From Paraburkholderia aromaticivorans (GTDB lineage: Bacteria > Pseudomonadota > Gammaproteobacteria > Burkholderiales > Burkholderiaceae): a stretch of 64,000 nucleotides of DNA. This document shows, piece after piece, positions 1 to 10,615 of this stretch. Both the position numbers and the translations under genes were made by a program. Each line of letters starts with the position of its first letter. Positions within the stretch are counted from its first letter, which is position 1. Location of the stretch: NCBI RefSeq assembly GCF_002278075.1, contig NZ_CP022989.1:1984001-2048000 (forward strand), read 5' to 3'. The notes under the pieces are model-generated. The model did no database searches and was not told where the DNA came from. It saw nothing but the letters and a program-made list of their open reading frames with translations.

Positions 1-1186
<1,186 letters not shown>

Positions 1187-1242
1187 GGCATGACTCCTTG
1201 CTGGAAATTAACCCGCGAATGTTACGCGAGCGCGTCAAAAAC

Positions 1243-1277
1243 AAAAAGGCAGATCGCCTTGCGGTGATCTGCCTTTC
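1243..1277 (-). terminator. Terminator of the small Ala/Lys/His-rich gene
   Basis: Minus-strand stem AAGGCAGATC with a short bulged loop and GATCTGCCTT, followed by TTTTGTTTTT. It lies 55 nt beyond the stop of the gene at 1332-1535. Confidence 0.85.
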
Positions 1278-1331
1278 AACGCCGTAAGAACGGCAATGAA
1301 GCGTGTTCTTGACTGCGTTTTTACAACAAAC

Positions 1332-1535
1332 TTACTCCGAAGCGCCCGAAGCTGCAGCTGCTGCTGCTGCCTTCTTGTGCGACTTCTTGTGAGCGTGCTT
1401 CGTGGTCTTCTTTGCCGACGAAGCTGCTGCTGCCGGAGCTGCCGGAGCTGCCGAAGCTGCTGCCGGTGCCGAAGCTTGTGCGAATGCTGCCGTTGCGAAG
1501 AGACCAGCGACCAGAGCGGCGATCAGTTTGTTCAT
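1332..1535 (-). CDS. Small exported Ala/Lys/His-rich protein, acid-shock-like
   Basis: A 67-residue protein. Residues 1-19 form a signal peptide ending AFA|QA. The mature part is almost entirely alanine, proline and serine (about 20-40), then a basic KKTTKHAHKKSHKK patch (about 42-55) and an alanine tail. Composition and layout resemble the periplasmic acid-shock protein Asr and related small proteins thought to buffer or bind polyanions; that link is by composition only. GAGGA lies eight bases upstream of the ATG, and a strong terminator follows, so I regard it as a real single gene. The codons for the Ala tracts form short GCT/GCA repeats. Confidence 0.75.
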   Translation of the reverse strand: MNKLIAALVAGLFATAAFAQASAPAAASAAPAAPAAAASSAKKTTKHAHKKSHKKAAAAAAASGASE

Positions 1536-1988
1536 TTTGTGAATCCTCAGCTTTAGTTAATTAACCAAATGACCCGGTTATATATAGAGTCATGTCGGTA
1601 AACGTGCCATCCACCTTTCGGTTGACAGCCGTATCGAACAAATTTTCGACACGTCTGCGTTAGCGCTCAGACTCCCCGCACTTACCGCGAGAGCGGCTTG
1701 CACAAAGGCCCTTAAGGCTGAATGCCGGATAGCTTCGGGCGGCATCTGCGTCGAATAACGCCTGAGCTCGCGCACCGGTTGACGCGAATTTTGCGGAAAA
1801 CTTATATGCCGATGGATTGATTCAGATCACGTGCCACAGCGTTGTCGCAGACGAAAGTGTTTCACGCTTTTTTGCGATGGTTTCACACGCTATTTTGTTT
1901 GCTGATACAACGAGTTAGCTGATTGATTCACAGTGTGAGGTGAAGGCGTGCAGCCGATTCGCAGGAATGTGGCCACACGCGCGCGTCA
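1536..1988. other. Gene-free interval between the small exported protein and rluE
   Basis: No credible gene. A TATATATAAC stretch at about 1579-1588 on the minus strand is the likely -10 region of the small exported gene, but I cannot place a good -35. The rest is AT-richer than its surroundings and shows no strong hairpin with a T-run after rluE. Confidence 0.5.
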
Positions 1989-2558
1989 TCACGTCACGCC
2001 TTCCCACGGCGCGTTCGGCGGCAATTCGACGCTCTCTCCCGGCTGCAGCCCAAGCGCAAACACGTCGAGCGCGCCGATGCCCACGCGCACGAGGCGCAAA
2101 GTCGGGAATCCCACGGCGGCTGTCATGCGACGCACCTGGCGATTTTTGCCTTCGGTGATCGACAGCTCGATCCATGTGGTCGGTATCGCGGCGCGATAGC
2201 GAATCGGCGGAGTGCGCGTCCAGAGCGTCTGCGCCGGTTCCACGTATTCGGCGCGACAGGGCCGCGTGACGTAGTCGCCGAGATCGACGCCGCGCGCGAG
2301 CTTCTTGAGCGTGGCCGCATCGACCGCGCCTTCCACTTGCGCCCAATACCGTTTGACGAGTTTGTGACGCGGCTCGGCGATGCGCGCCTGCAGCGCGCCG
2401 TCGTCGGTGAGCAGCAGCAGGCCCTCGCTGTCGGAGTCGAGGCGGCCCGCCGGATAGACGTTGGGCACCTTGACCCAGTCGGCCAGTGACGCGCGCGTTT
2501 CATGCGGCGAAAACTGACAGATGGTGCCGAACGGTTTGTTCAGAGCAAGGAGGCGCAT
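1989..2558 (-). CDS. rluE: Pseudouridine synthase, RluE type (23S rRNA)
   Basis: It isomerises a specific uridine of 23S rRNA (U2457 in E. coli) to pseudouridine. The fold starts directly with MRLLALNKPFG and has no S4 domain, as in RluE. The catalytic motif is AGRLDSDSEGLLLL with the active aspartate in RLD. Other family blocks are the PPIR-x-IPTTWIEL and GKNRQVRRMTAAVGFPTLRL segments. I start it at the ATG at 2558; an in-frame GTG at 2585 adds nine residues with no better ribosome site. Length 189 residues is close to the family core. It is divergent from icd, so the 2559-2892 interval holds both promoters. Confidence 0.88.
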   Translation of the reverse strand: MRLLALNKPFGTICQFSPHETRASLADWVKVPNVYPAGRLDSDSEGLLLLTDDGALQARIAEPRHKLVKRYWAQVEGAVDAATLKKLARGVDLGDYVTRPCRAEYVEPAQTLWTRTPPIRYRAAIPTTWIELSITEGKNRQVRRMTAAVGFPTLRLVRVGIGALDVFALGLQPGESVELPPNAPWEGVT

Positions 2559-2679
2559 AGTGAGGGAATGTGAGTCGCGAGGCACCGGATGCGGCGGGTA
2601 CTGCCGCTGTGCTCGAGCGGCCCGGGACGCGGATGGTCAAGGGCGGGATAATAAAGCATAATTCGCGGTGACTGGCTCC

Positions 2680-2697
2680 ATGTCTTATATAAGACAT
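2680..2697. promoter_or_regulatory. Perfect 18-bp palindrome, candidate operator
   Basis: ATGTCTTATATAAGACAT reads identically on both strands. Such AT-centred palindromes are typical of GntR-family operators, and I recall similar sites upstream of TCA-cycle genes in beta-proteobacteria. Its centre is about 104 bp upstream of the predicted icd start site. The regulator is not in this window. Confidence 0.6.
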
Positions 2698-2758
2698 AAG
2701 AATTACGCATCGCCGGTTCGAGTTCGTCCATGTTGGAAAACCCCGAGCCGTCGCGGCC

Positions 2759-2786
2759 TTGGCGCGGCGTCCGCGTGGGCTAGAAT
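2759..2786 (+). promoter_or_regulatory. Predicted sigma-70 promoter of icd
   Basis: -35 TTGGCG, 16-bp spacer, -10 TAGAAT (five of six). Predicted leader of about 100 nt. Confidence 0.6.
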
Positions 2787-2892
2787 AGCGGCCAGGCCGC
2801 TTGCCGGCGTGCGGCATTGCGCGTAGCGAGGAGCGCCCCCGATTTCGCAGTCTCCCATCAGCTTTCAGCACAGCCTTCACTGGAGTCCGATC

Positions 2893-4149
2893 ATGCCGTA
2901 TCAGCACATCAAGGTTCCGACCGGTGGTGACAAGATCACCGTCAATCCCGATTTCTCGCTCAACGTGTCCGACCAGCCGATCATTCCGTACATTGAAGGC
3001 GACGGCACCGGCCTCGACATCACGCCGGTCATGATCAAGGTCGTGGATGCGGCGGTCGAAAAAGCGTACGCAGGCAAGCGGAAAATTCACTGGATGGAAA
3101 TCTACGCCGGAGAGAAGTCGACCAAGGTGTACGGCCCGGACGTGTGGCTTCCTGAAGAGACGCTGCAGGTGCTCAAGGAATACGTCGTGTCGATCAAGGG
3201 ACCGCTCACCACGCCGGTGGGCGGCGGCATCCGTTCGCTGAACGTCGCGTTGCGCCAGGAGCTGGATCTGTACGTGTGTTTGCGGCCGGTGCAGTATTTC
3301 AAGGGCGTGCCTTCGCCGGTGCGTGAGCCGGAGAAGACCAACATGGTGATCTTCCGCGAGAACTCGGAAGACATCTACGCGGGTATCGAGTGGCCGGCTG
3401 AGTCGGAACAGGCGAAGAAGGTCATCAAGTTCCTGCGCGAAGAAATGGGCGTGAAGAAGATCCGCTTCCCGGAAACGTCGGGGATCGGTATCAAGCCGGT
3501 GTCGCGCGAAGGCACGGAGCGTCTCGTGCGCAAGGCGATCCAGTACGCGATCGACAACGATCGCCGCTCGGTCACGCTGGTGCACAAGGGCAACATCATG
3601 AAGTTCACCGAAGGCGCGTTCCGCGACTACGGTTATGCGCTGGCGCAAAAGGAATTTGCCGCGGAACTGATCGACGGCGGTCCGTGGATGAAGATCAAGA
3701 ATCCGAAGACGGGTGGCGACATCGTCCTGAAGGACGTGATCGCGGACGCGTTCCTGCAGCAGATCCTGCTGCGTCCGGCTGAATACGACGTGATCGCCAC
3801 GCTGAATCTGAATGGCGACTATGTGTCGGACGCGCTGGCCGCGCAGGTGGGCGGTATCGGTATCGCGCCGGGCGCGAACATGTCCGATTCGGTCGCGATG
3901 TTCGAAGCCACGCACGGCACCGCACCGAAGTACGCCGGCAAGGACTACGTGAACCCGGGCTCGGAAATTCTCTCGGCCGAAATGATGCTGCGCCATCTCG
4001 GCTGGACCGAGGCGGCGGATCTGATCATCAAGTCGATGGAAAAATCGATTCTGCAAAAGCGCGTCACGTACGACTTCGCGCGTTTGATGGAAGGCGCGAC
4101 CCAGGTGTCGTGCTCCGGCTTTGGTCAGGTGTTGATCGAGAATCTGTAA
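2893..4149 (+). CDS. icd: NADP-dependent isocitrate dehydrogenase
   Basis: It oxidatively decarboxylates isocitrate to 2-oxoglutarate in the TCA cycle, producing NADPH, in the cytoplasm as a homodimer. At 418 residues it is the length of the E. coli enzyme. Visible family features are YIEGDGTG near 33-40, the substrate loop [12 protein letters not shown] with Ser115 (equivalent of the kinase-regulated Ser113 of E. coli) and Arg121/Arg131, and GANMSD plus [13 protein letters not shown] toward the C-terminus. Ser115 is retained, so control by an AceK-type kinase is possible, but aceK is not in the window. The gene is monocistronic with its own promoter and terminator. Confidence 0.97.
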   Translation: MPYQHIKVPTGGDKITVNPDFSLNVSDQPIIPYIEGDGTGLDITPVMIKVVDAAVEKAYAGKRKIHWMEIYAGEKSTKVYGPDVWLPEETLQVLKEYVVSIKGPLTTPVGGGIRSLNVALRQELDLYVCLRPVQYFKGVPSPVREPEKTNMVIFRENSEDIYAGIEWPAESEQAKKVIKFLREEMGVKKIRFPETSGIGIKPVSREGTERLVRKAIQYAIDNDRRSVTLVHKGNIMKFTEGAFRDYGYALAQKEFAAELIDGGPWMKIKNPKTGGDIVLKDVIADAFLQQILLRPAEYDVIATLNLNGDYVSDALAAQVGGIGIAPGANMSDSVAMFEATHGTAPKYAGKDYVNPGSEILSAEMMLRHLGWTEAADLIIKSMEKSILQKRVTYDFARLMEGATQVSCSGFGQVLIENL

Positions 4150-4194
4150 GCAGTTCGCGTTAGGTTCGCGTTAAGCTGACTCAGTTCGCATTTG

Positions 4195-4228
4195 AACCCC
4201 GGCGCCGAGAGGCGGCCGGGGTTGTTTA
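4195..4228 (+). terminator. Terminator of icd
   Basis: Stem AACCCCGGC/GCCGGGGTT around a short loop, followed by GTTTATTT, 46 nt after the icd stop. Confidence 0.75.
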
Positions 4229-4467
4229 TTTCTGGCGCAGGCTCGCTCGTTATCGCGCAAGCGCGCACTCGCGACGCCGCATTGAGGGGCGCTCTATATT
4301 GAGTACCGGAGTGGTGGTCTGAGTTCGATACGCACTTCCAATCGATAGCGAGATTGGCGGGCGTGAAGTGTTGGGCGGAATGTGACAGGGATAGCGGATG
4401 AACAATTGCCCGATATTTGGGATGCAGTCGCGCCTGGCACTATCAGCACAACCAGAAGATGGCGCTC
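4229..4467. other. Gene-free interval between icd and csp
   Basis: Icd and the cold-shock gene converge here. I see nothing between the two terminators beyond spurious short frames. Confidence 0.6.
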
Positions 4468-4499
4468 AAAAAAAGAAACCCGGCGCGCAGCCGGGTTTC
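4468..4499 (-). terminator. Terminator of the cold-shock gene
   Basis: Minus-strand stem GAAACCCGGC/GCCGGGTTTC with a five-base loop and a long T-rich tail, 22 nt after the stop codon. Confidence 0.9.
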
Positions 4500-4521
4500 A
4501 AAGGACGGGAATCGAGCAGAA

Positions 4522-4728
4522 TCAGGCAGGTGCCTGGATGTTCGATGCCTGTTTGCCTTTCGGGCCTTGCACGACCTCGAAGGTTACCTTTTGGCCTTCC
4601 TTGAGGGTCTTGAACCCATTCATCTGGATGGCCGAGAAGTGTGCAAACAGATCCTCGCCGCCTTCGTCAGGCGTGATGAATCCGAAACCTTTTGCGTCAT
4701 TGAACCATTTGACCGTACCAGTTGCCAT
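4522..4728 (-). CDS. Cold-shock protein, CspA family
   Basis: A 68-residue single cold-shock domain that binds single-stranded RNA/DNA and acts as an RNA chaperone. Both nucleic-acid-binding motifs are present: RNP1 as KGFGFI (residues 13-18) and RNP2 as DLFAHF (27-32), after the typical [11 protein letters not shown] start. An AGGGG sequence precedes the ATG. The transcript probably begins near 4862, giving a leader of about 130 nt, which resembles the long structured leaders that make cspA-type mRNAs temperature sensitive. Monocistronic, with a strong terminator. Confidence 0.95.
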   Translation of the reverse strand: MATGTVKWFNDAKGFGFITPDEGGEDLFAHFSAIQMNGFKTLKEGQKVTFEVVQGPKGKQASNIQAPA

Positions 4729-4868
4729 TCCAACTTCCCCTGTAACTCATGTCACTACCACGAGCCCTCGAAAAGCTCGACGACCGCGCGATGCAGCCGC
4801 TCCCTCCTCACAAGCTCACCATCGGCATTTTTTCGAAATTATGGCTTGGTGAAAAAAGTGCCAGCTTG

Positions 4869-4897
4869 ATTGTTGAGGCTCTTTATTCGGGTGTCAA
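4869..4897 (-). promoter_or_regulatory. Predicted promoter of the cold-shock gene
   Basis: Perfect -35 TTGACA, 17-bp spacer, -10 AACAAT on the minus strand. Start site near 4862, about 134 nt before the ATG. Confidence 0.6.
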
Positions 4898-5244
4898 GAA
4901 AATTTTGAGATGCCGTTGCCGCGTTGCAAACAGGCACTTTCCAGGGTTTTTCCCGCTTTCGTTATGTGCGGTTGCGCAAGCGGGCTGTCTTGAAAAGTCG
5001 CATAATCGACGCACATGCTGTTCAACGGGTTACGCCGGCGCCGATGAGGTCGGGCGAGCCGTCAGCCAGCTACGGCAGGTTGTGCGATACTCGATCCGAC
5101 TGCGGCGCAGCACGGCCGCAAGCATCACAGGATAGGGGCCGGCTCCGCAAATCGGCTCGTCGAATTAACGCACGCATGGAGGGTAATCACCCACCAGGTG
5201 GTCGCGAACGGGCTCACCGGCCGGTCGGCCGGGTTTTGACAGGA
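4898..5244. other. Gene-free interval upstream of clpS
   Basis: Divergent spacing between the csp promoter and the clpS promoter. No gene is recognised; the open frames crossing it lack ribosome sites and family signatures. Confidence 0.5.
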
Positions 5245-5272
5245 TTGCGGGCCTGTCCTAGTTGTTTAGAAT
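5245..5272 (+). promoter_or_regulatory. Predicted clpS promoter, implying a leaderless mRNA
   Basis: -10 TAGAAT at 5267-5272 ends six bases before the clpS ATG; -35 TTGCGG with a 16-bp spacer. The start site would fall on or next to the A of the ATG. A TTGACA at 5236-5241 is too far away (25 bp) to serve this -10. Confidence 0.45.
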
Positions 5273-5278
5273 GGGTGT

Positions 5279-5593
5279 ATGGCGATTATCCCGGACAAGC
5301 AGGACGGCACCGTACTGGAGCGGCAGGAGAAAAAGCTCAAGCCGCCATCCATGTACAAGGTGGTGCTGCTGAATGACGACTTCACGCCAATGGAATTTGT
5401 CGTGATGATCGTGCAGGAATACTTCAATAAAGATCGTGAAACCGCAACGCAGGTTATGTTGAAGGTGCATCGCGAGGGCAGGGGAGTTTGTGGGGTCTAT
5501 ACGCGGGACATCGCGTCGACCAAAGTCGAGCAAGTCGTTACCCACGCACGGCAGGCCGGGCATCCGCTGCAGTGTGTGATGGAGGAAGCATGA
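5279..5593 (+). CDS. clpS: ATP-dependent Clp protease adaptor ClpS
   Basis: ClpS binds N-terminal degrons (Leu, Phe, Trp, Tyr) and delivers such proteins to ClpAP. The 104-residue protein has a flexible N-terminal tail (1-24) and the conserved core: [16 protein letters not shown], with NDD and the following residues forming the degron pocket, then [16 protein letters not shown]. No Shine-Dalgarno is visible before the ATG, and a -10 hexamer ends six bases upstream, so translation may be leaderless. The stop overlaps the clpA start as ATGA, giving translational coupling with its partner. Confidence 0.95.
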   Translation: MAIIPDKQDGTVLERQEKKLKPPSMYKVVLLNDDFTPMEFVVMIVQEYFNKDRETATQVMLKVHREGRGVCGVYTRDIASTKVEQVVTHARQAGHPLQCVMEEA

Positions 5594-7887
5594 TTGCCCA
5601 GGAACTGGAAGTCAGCCTGCACATGGCGTTCATGGAAGCACGCCAGGCGCGGCACGAGTTCATAACGGTCGAACATCTTTTGCTGGCACTGTTGGACAAT
5701 CCGACAGCGGCGGAGGTGTTGCGTGCATGCGCGGCCAATATCGAGGATCTGCGCCAGAACCTGCGCAACTTCATTCATGACAACACGCCGACCGTGCCTG
5801 GCACGGACGACGTCGACACGCAGCCCACGCTGGGTTTCCAGCGTGTGATCCAGCGCGCGATCATGCATGTGCAATCCACCTCGAATGGCAAGAAGGAAGT
5901 GACCGGCGCCAACGTGCTGGTCGCGATCTTCGGCGAGAAGGATTCGCACGCGGTGTACTACCTGCAACAGCAGGGCGTGACGCGTCTGGACGTGGTCAAC
6001 TTCATCTCGCACGGCATCGCCAAGACGAGCAGCACGGACGCCGCGAAAGCGAGCGACGCGAATGCCGAGTCCGACGAAGCCGCCGCGCAGAAGGAAACCC
6101 CGCTTGCGCAGTTCACCCAGAACCTGAACCAGATGGCGAAAGACGGCCGCATCGATCCGCTGATCGGGCGCGAGTCGGAGGTCGAGCGTGTGGTGCAGGT
6201 GCTGTGCCGCCGCCGCAAGAACAATCCGTTGCTGGTCGGTGAGGCCGGCGTCGGCAAGACCGCGATCGCCGAGGGCCTCGCATGGCGCATTACGCGCGGC
6301 GAAGTGCCGGACATTCTGGCGGATGCGCAGGTGTATTCGCTCGACATGGGCGCGCTGCTCGCCGGCACCAAGTATCGCGGCGACTTCGAACAGCGCCTGA
6401 AGACGGTTCTCAAGGAATTGAAGGAACGTCCGCACGCTATCCTGTTTATCGACGAAATTCATACGCTGATCGGCGCGGGTGCTGCGTCGGGCGGCACGCT
6501 GGACGCGTCGAATCTGCTGAAGCCGGCGTTGTCGTCGGGCACGCTCAAGTGCATCGGCGCGACCACGTTCACGGAATATCGCGGCATCTTCGAAAAAGAC
6601 GCGGCATTGTCGCGCCGTTTCCAGAAGGTCGACGTGACCGAGCCGACCGTCGAACAGACGGTGGCGATCCTGCGTGGCCTGAAGTCGCGTTTCGAAGAGC
6701 ACCACGGCGTGAAGTATTCGTCGGGCGCGCTGTCGGCGGCGGCTGAGTTGTCGGCACGCTTCATCACGGATCGTCATCTGCCGGACAAGGCGATCGACGT
6801 GATCGATGAAGCGGGCGCGGCGCAACGCATCCTGCCGAAGTCGAAGCAGAAGAAGACCATCGGCAAGAACGAGATCGAGGAAATCATCTCGAAGATCGCG
6901 CGTGTCCCGCCGCAAAGCGTGTCGCAAGACGATCGCAGCAAGCTGCAAACGCTGGATCGCGATCTGAAGAGCGTGGTGTTCGGGCAAGACCCGGCGATCG
7001 ACGCGCTGTCGGCCGCGATCAAGATGGCGCGCGCGGGTCTCGGCAAGCTGGACAAGCCGATCGGCGCATTCCTGTTCTCCGGCCCCACGGGTGTCGGCAA
7101 GACGGAAGTGGCGAAGCAGCTGGCGTTCACGCTGGGCATCGAGCTGATCCGCTTCGACATGTCGGAATACATGGAACGTCATGCGGTCAGCCGGTTGATC
7201 GGCGCGCCGCCGGGCTATGTCGGTTTCGACCAGGGCGGTCTGCTGACCGAGGCCGTCACGAAGAAGCCGCATTGCGTGCTGCTGCTCGACGAAATCGAGA
7301 AGGCGCATCCGGACATCTACAACGTGCTGCTGCAGGTCATGGACCACGGCACGCTGACGGACAACAACGGGCGCAAGGCAGATTTCCGTAACGTCATCAT
7401 CATCATGACGACGAATGCGGGCGCCGAAGCGATGGGCAAGTCGGTGATCGGCTTCACGAATCGTCGGGAAACCGGCGACGAAATGGTCGACATCAAGCGC
7501 ATGTTCACGCCTGAGTTCCGTAACCGTCTGGATGCGGTGATCAGCTTCCGCTCGCTCGATGAAGAAATCATCATGCGCGTGGTCGACAAGTTCCTCATGC
7601 AACTGGAAGATCAGTTGCACGAGAAGAAGGTCGACGCGCTCTTCACCGACGCGCTGCGCAAGCACCTGGCCAAGCACGGTTTCGATCCGCTCATGGGCGC
7701 GCGGCCGATGCAGCGTCTGATCCAGGACACGATCCGTCGTGCGCTGGCCGACGAACTGCTGTTCGGCAAGCTGATGAACGGCGGCCGCGTAACGGTCGAC
7801 GTGGATGCGGAAGACAAGGTGCAGTTGACCTTCGACGAACATCCGGCGCCGCGCAATCCGAATCCGGAAGCGGTGGAAGTCGAATAA
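5590..7887 (+). CDS. clpA: ATP-dependent Clp protease ATP-binding subunit ClpA
   Basis: A hexameric AAA+ unfoldase that feeds substrates to ClpP. The 765-residue protein has an N-terminal Clp repeat domain (about 1-145, docking site for ClpS), D1 with Walker A GEAGVGKT at 217-224 and Walker B LFIDEIHT, and D2 with Walker A GPTGVGKT at 498-505 and [10 protein letters not shown]. The ClpP-contacting loop of this class is expected in D2. The start ATG at 5590 overlaps the clpS stop and follows GAGGA. The tail is rich in Asp, Glu and Pro. The clpS-clpA pair ends in a strong terminator. Confidence 0.97.
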   Translation: MIAQELEVSLHMAFMEARQARHEFITVEHLLLALLDNPTAAEVLRACAANIEDLRQNLRNFIHDNTPTVPGTDDVDTQPTLGFQRVIQRAIMHVQSTSNGKKEVTGANVLVAIFGEKDSHAVYYLQQQGVTRLDVVNFISHGIAKTSSTDAAKASDANAESDEAAAQKETPLAQFTQNLNQMAKDGRIDPLIGRESEVERVVQVLCRRRKNNPLLVGEAGVGKTAIAEGLAWRITRGEVPDILADAQVYSLDMGALLAGTKYRGDFEQRLKTVLKELKERPHAILFIDEIHTLIGAGAASGGTLDASNLLKPALSSGTLKCIGATTFTEYRGIFEKDAALSRRFQKVDVTEPTVEQTVAILRGLKSRFEEHHGVKYSSGALSAAAELSARFITDRHLPDKAIDVIDEAGAAQRILPKSKQKKTIGKNEIEEIISKIARVPPQSVSQDDRSKLQTLDRDLKSVVFGQDPAIDALSAAIKMARAGLGKLDKPIGAFLFSGPTGVGKTEVAKQLAFTLGIELIRFDMSEYMERHAVSRLIGAPPGYVGFDQGGLLTEAVTKKPHCVLLLDEIEKAHPDIYNVLLQVMDHGTLTDNNGRKADFRNVIIIMTTNAGAEAMGKSVIGFTNRRETGDEMVDIKRMFTPEFRNRLDAVISFRSLDEEIIMRVVDKFLMQLEDQLHEKKVDALFTDALRKHLAKHGFDPLMGARPMQRLIQDTIRRALADELLFGKLMNGGRVTVDVDAEDKVQLTFDEHPAPRNPNPEAVEVE

Positions 7888-7907
7888 GCGTACACGGTAG
7901 TACTAAG

Positions 7908-7944
7908 AAACGGCGTGGACTCAAAGGTCCACGCCGTTTTTTTT
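7908..7944 (+). terminator. Terminator of clpSA
   Basis: Thirteen-base-pair stem AAACGGCGTGGAC/GTCCACGCCGTTT with a six-base loop and eight T. The gene from the other side stops at 7955, so it may work in both directions. Confidence 0.92.
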
Positions 7945-7954
7945 GGTGCCGATG

Positions 7955-10465
7955 CTATCGATCGAAACTGATCGGCTTGCTCATGTAGGCGTTCAGCTTG
8001 TCTCTCGCCCACGCCTCGGGATTGCCGATCGCCGAGACGATGCCCGTTGTCGCGCCGCCGCCCAGCAAGACGGTGAAGATGCCGCGCAACGGGAAGTCGC
8101 CATACATCGGATTCGAAATGTCGAACGGTTCGGACCGCAGGAACATATCTTCGGCCGTAGCGCCCATGGATGGCTGGAACACCGATGGGAATTTCAACGC
8201 CAGGATGGTCGGATGCACGTTGCGGTAGTCGGTGCCGATTGCCGGATCGCCCAGCAAGCAGCTGCCACCGGTTCCCCAATGTTGAGAGTCGAAGTCCGTC
8301 GCGACCGGGTCGGTCGTATTCGGAATGCGGCTCGCGGGAATCTGCCATGGCATCACCGGCCATTTGAGCGCGCGGCTCACTGCCTTGCAGAAATCGAAGT
8401 AGCGTTTCCATTCGCGAGGGCCATAGCAATAGCCGTTCACGTACGCGCGCTGCGTGAAGTCGTCCGCTTCGTAGCGGTCGATCGCGAGAAAGTCGGGTGC
8501 ATAAGGGCCGTCATATACGCCGAGGCTGGCGACATAGGCCGCTGTTTGCTGCGCCATTTGCGCGGTTTGATCGGTCTCCTCATAAATCCACTCCGAATAG
8601 CCGACGCCCCAGAGGTTGATCTGCCAGCCGAACGTCACGCTTGGCGCCACGGTGCGGGTCAGCCAGTTCACGGCGAGGACGTAGCCGGCGATGTCCTCGG
8701 TGATATTGGCGGGAATGGCTACCGAGATCGACCAATGGTCGAGCGCGGTTTGCAGCGGACCGCGCACCGGCATCGCGTAGTTCGCGCCAAAGTTGGCCTG
8801 CTCGCACGCGCCGAGAAAGTCCGGGTTCACGATGAACCCCGCCGGAACCGGGTGATCGTTGTCGATCGCCTCGGTGGCGATGTTCAGCGCCAGGATGTAG
8901 TTCGCGAAGCTGTGTGCGTGAGCGTCGGCATTCGCGAGGATTGTCGGCGTGTCGCCGAGCGACAGGTTGCAGGTGTACGACACCATCACCGGCAGCACCG
9001 GCTGAACGTTGTCCAGTTGCGTTTCGATGTTGCGGGCGAGGGTGATCGTCGTTCTTGTCTGGACGTCGTCCGCCAGGAAAACGTTCGAGTCGCCGGCGCC
9101 GTCGGTGCCGGCGTAATCGAAGACCGACGTCGCGCGCGCCGCGGCGAAGTCGGCCAGATTGCTCGTCTGCAGATCGGCACATCCGCCGAAGCACAGGTAC
9201 GCAGGGAAGCCGCGCACGTGGAGATTGGCGGACGCGCCGATGCTCACGTCGAGTTCAATGCGGCCGTCACCACTCACGTTCAATTGCGCTGGCGTGCCGA
9301 CCGCATACACGACGCCCGCCGACAGGAAGTCGGTAGCCTCCACCGTGTAATGACCCGGGCGGACGAGCGCCGAGAAAGCGGTTTGCTGCGATTGGACGGC
9401 GACGGTCTGCAGATAACTCATGTCGCTGGCGACGAGGCGCAAGTCGATCTGGCGATCGAGCGTCTGGTCGGCCGTGACCTTGATCGCCACCTCGACGTAG
9501 CCGGAGGTGTTGACGGGCTTGCTCGTCACCATGGAATCGTTGATGGTCACCTGCTGCAGTGCGTTCGTGAGCGTGATGGCCGGCACCTCGAACGAGTAGC
9601 GGACATCGTTCAGTGCGACGTTCTGCAGCGATATATGCGCGGTGCCCGCCGGCGGCAGTTTTCGCAGCGACGTCACGCTGTTCGTGCTTGCATCGAATGC
9701 CGCGAGCGTGTTGCCAGTCTTGCTGTCGATCAGTGTGACGCTGAGCGTTTCGCTCGACAGACCGGTGAGCGATCCGATCGCGATATCAAGCGCGCAATAG
9801 CGCTCGACCGGCCCGAATGTCACGCCGATCGTCGCGGTATTGCCCGCGGTGACTTCAACCGAGGCGGGATTGATGACAAGCGCAGCAACAACAGTCTCAT
9901 CGTCAGTGGAGACGCTATCGCCGCTTACCGTATAGCCGCCCTGTTCGAGACTCGCCGTGACGCTTTCGCCGTAGCTCAGCGGCAAAGTGGTGACCATGCT
10001 GCCCTGTGCGAGTGTGAGTACGGGCGTCACGCTCGCCAACGCCAGGTCGGGCGCCGCCTCGCATGCGGCTGACACCGTGCCGAAGATCGTCGGTTCGTGA
10101 TCGGCGGCGAATACGAATGAATCGAGCCAGGTGTCGGGATTGGCGACAAGATTGCCGTTGATGCCGATCGTGATCTGATCGGGCGGTTGCATCGTATAGG
10201 GTGTGATGAACGGTATGGTCGCGGTGACGTCGAAGTCGCCGTCGCCGATTTGCGATGCTTCCACGGTAGTCGCGCCGGTGACCCAACTGATGAACTGTGG
10301 CTGGATGGCCGTGGCATCCAGATTGGCCGGTGAATGGAAGTTGAATTCGAGGAACTGGCCGACGTTGACGGCGCTGCCGTCTTCATAGCGCAGGTTGGAG
10401 ACGATGATCGTGCCATACCATTCATTGGCACCCGGGCCGACGATTGCATCATATTCGATCTTCAT
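7955..10465 (-). CDS. Large modular protein with hydrolase-like C-terminal region, function unknown
   Basis: An 836-residue protein I cannot assign to a named family. Residues 1-110 look like a beta-sandwich, carbohydrate-binding-type module (NEWYGTIIVSNLRYEDG, TIGINGNL). The middle (about 110-480) is low in charge, rich in Thr, Val, Ser and Ala, and reads like repeated Ig/fibronectin-type sandwiches. The C-terminal 330 residues resemble a TIM-barrel glycoside hydrolase: DFLAIDRYEADD near 655-666, then aromatic-rich WPVMPWQIP and DSQHWGTGG. No signal peptide is visible. GGAG precedes the ATG at 10465; the frame stays open upstream to 11023 but that part looks non-coding. It may act on a polysaccharide; this is inference. 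Confidence 0.7.
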   Translation of the reverse strand: MKIEYDAIVGPGANEWYGTIIVSNLRYEDGSAVNVGQFLEFNFHSPANLDATAIQPQFISWVTGATTVEASQIGDGDFDVTATIPFITPYTMQPPDQITIGINGNLVANPDTWLDSFVFAADHEPTIFGTVSAACEAAPDLALASVTPVLTLAQGSMVTTLPLSYGESVTASLEQGGYTVSGDSVSTDDETVVAALVINPASVEVTAGNTATIGVTFGPVERYCALDIAIGSLTGLSSETLSVTLIDSKTGNTLAAFDASTNSVTSLRKLPPAGTAHISLQNVALNDVRYSFEVPAITLTNALQQVTINDSMVTSKPVNTSGYVEVAIKVTADQTLDRQIDLRLVASDMSYLQTVAVQSQQTAFSALVRPGHYTVEATDFLSAGVVYAVGTPAQLNVSGDGRIELDVSIGASANLHVRGFPAYLCFGGCADLQTSNLADFAAARATSVFDYAGTDGAGDSNVFLADDVQTRTTITLARNIETQLDNVQPVLPVMVSYTCNLSLGDTPTILANADAHAHSFANYILALNIATEAIDNDHPVPAGFIVNPDFLGACEQANFGANYAMPVRGPLQTALDHWSISVAIPANITEDIAGYVLAVNWLTRTVAPSVTFGWQINLWGVGYSEWIYEETDQTAQMAQQTAAYVASLGVYDGPYAPDFLAIDRYEADDFTQRAYVNGYCYGPREWKRYFDFCKAVSRALKWPVMPWQIPASRIPNTTDPVATDFDSQHWGTGGSCLLGDPAIGTDYRNVHPTILALKFPSVFQPSMGATAEDMFLRSEPFDISNPMYGDFPLRGIFTVLLGGGATTGIVSAIGNPEAWARDKLNAYMSKPISFDR

Positions 10466-10615
10466 GCTGGCTCCATTCAGGTTTGTCCAGTGGACTCTGG
10501 ACTGATCGCCCGGATGGGCGAAGAAGAGTACTGTCCACAATGGCAAAGCATCCGCACCGGATTGAATATGATATGGATGCCTAAACAAATCGATAAATTG
10601 AAAACACTGCTCGTG

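Larger units (their letters stand above)
2586..2892. other. Intergenic regulatory region between rluE and icd
   Basis: No gene. It contains a perfect 18-bp palindrome at 2680-2697 and a good sigma-70 promoter for icd at 2759-2786, each listed separately. Confidence 0.7.

Noticed and set aside
5497..7842. 781-codon minus-strand open frame
   Set aside because: Antisense shadow of clpA, with Arg/His-rich low-information translation.
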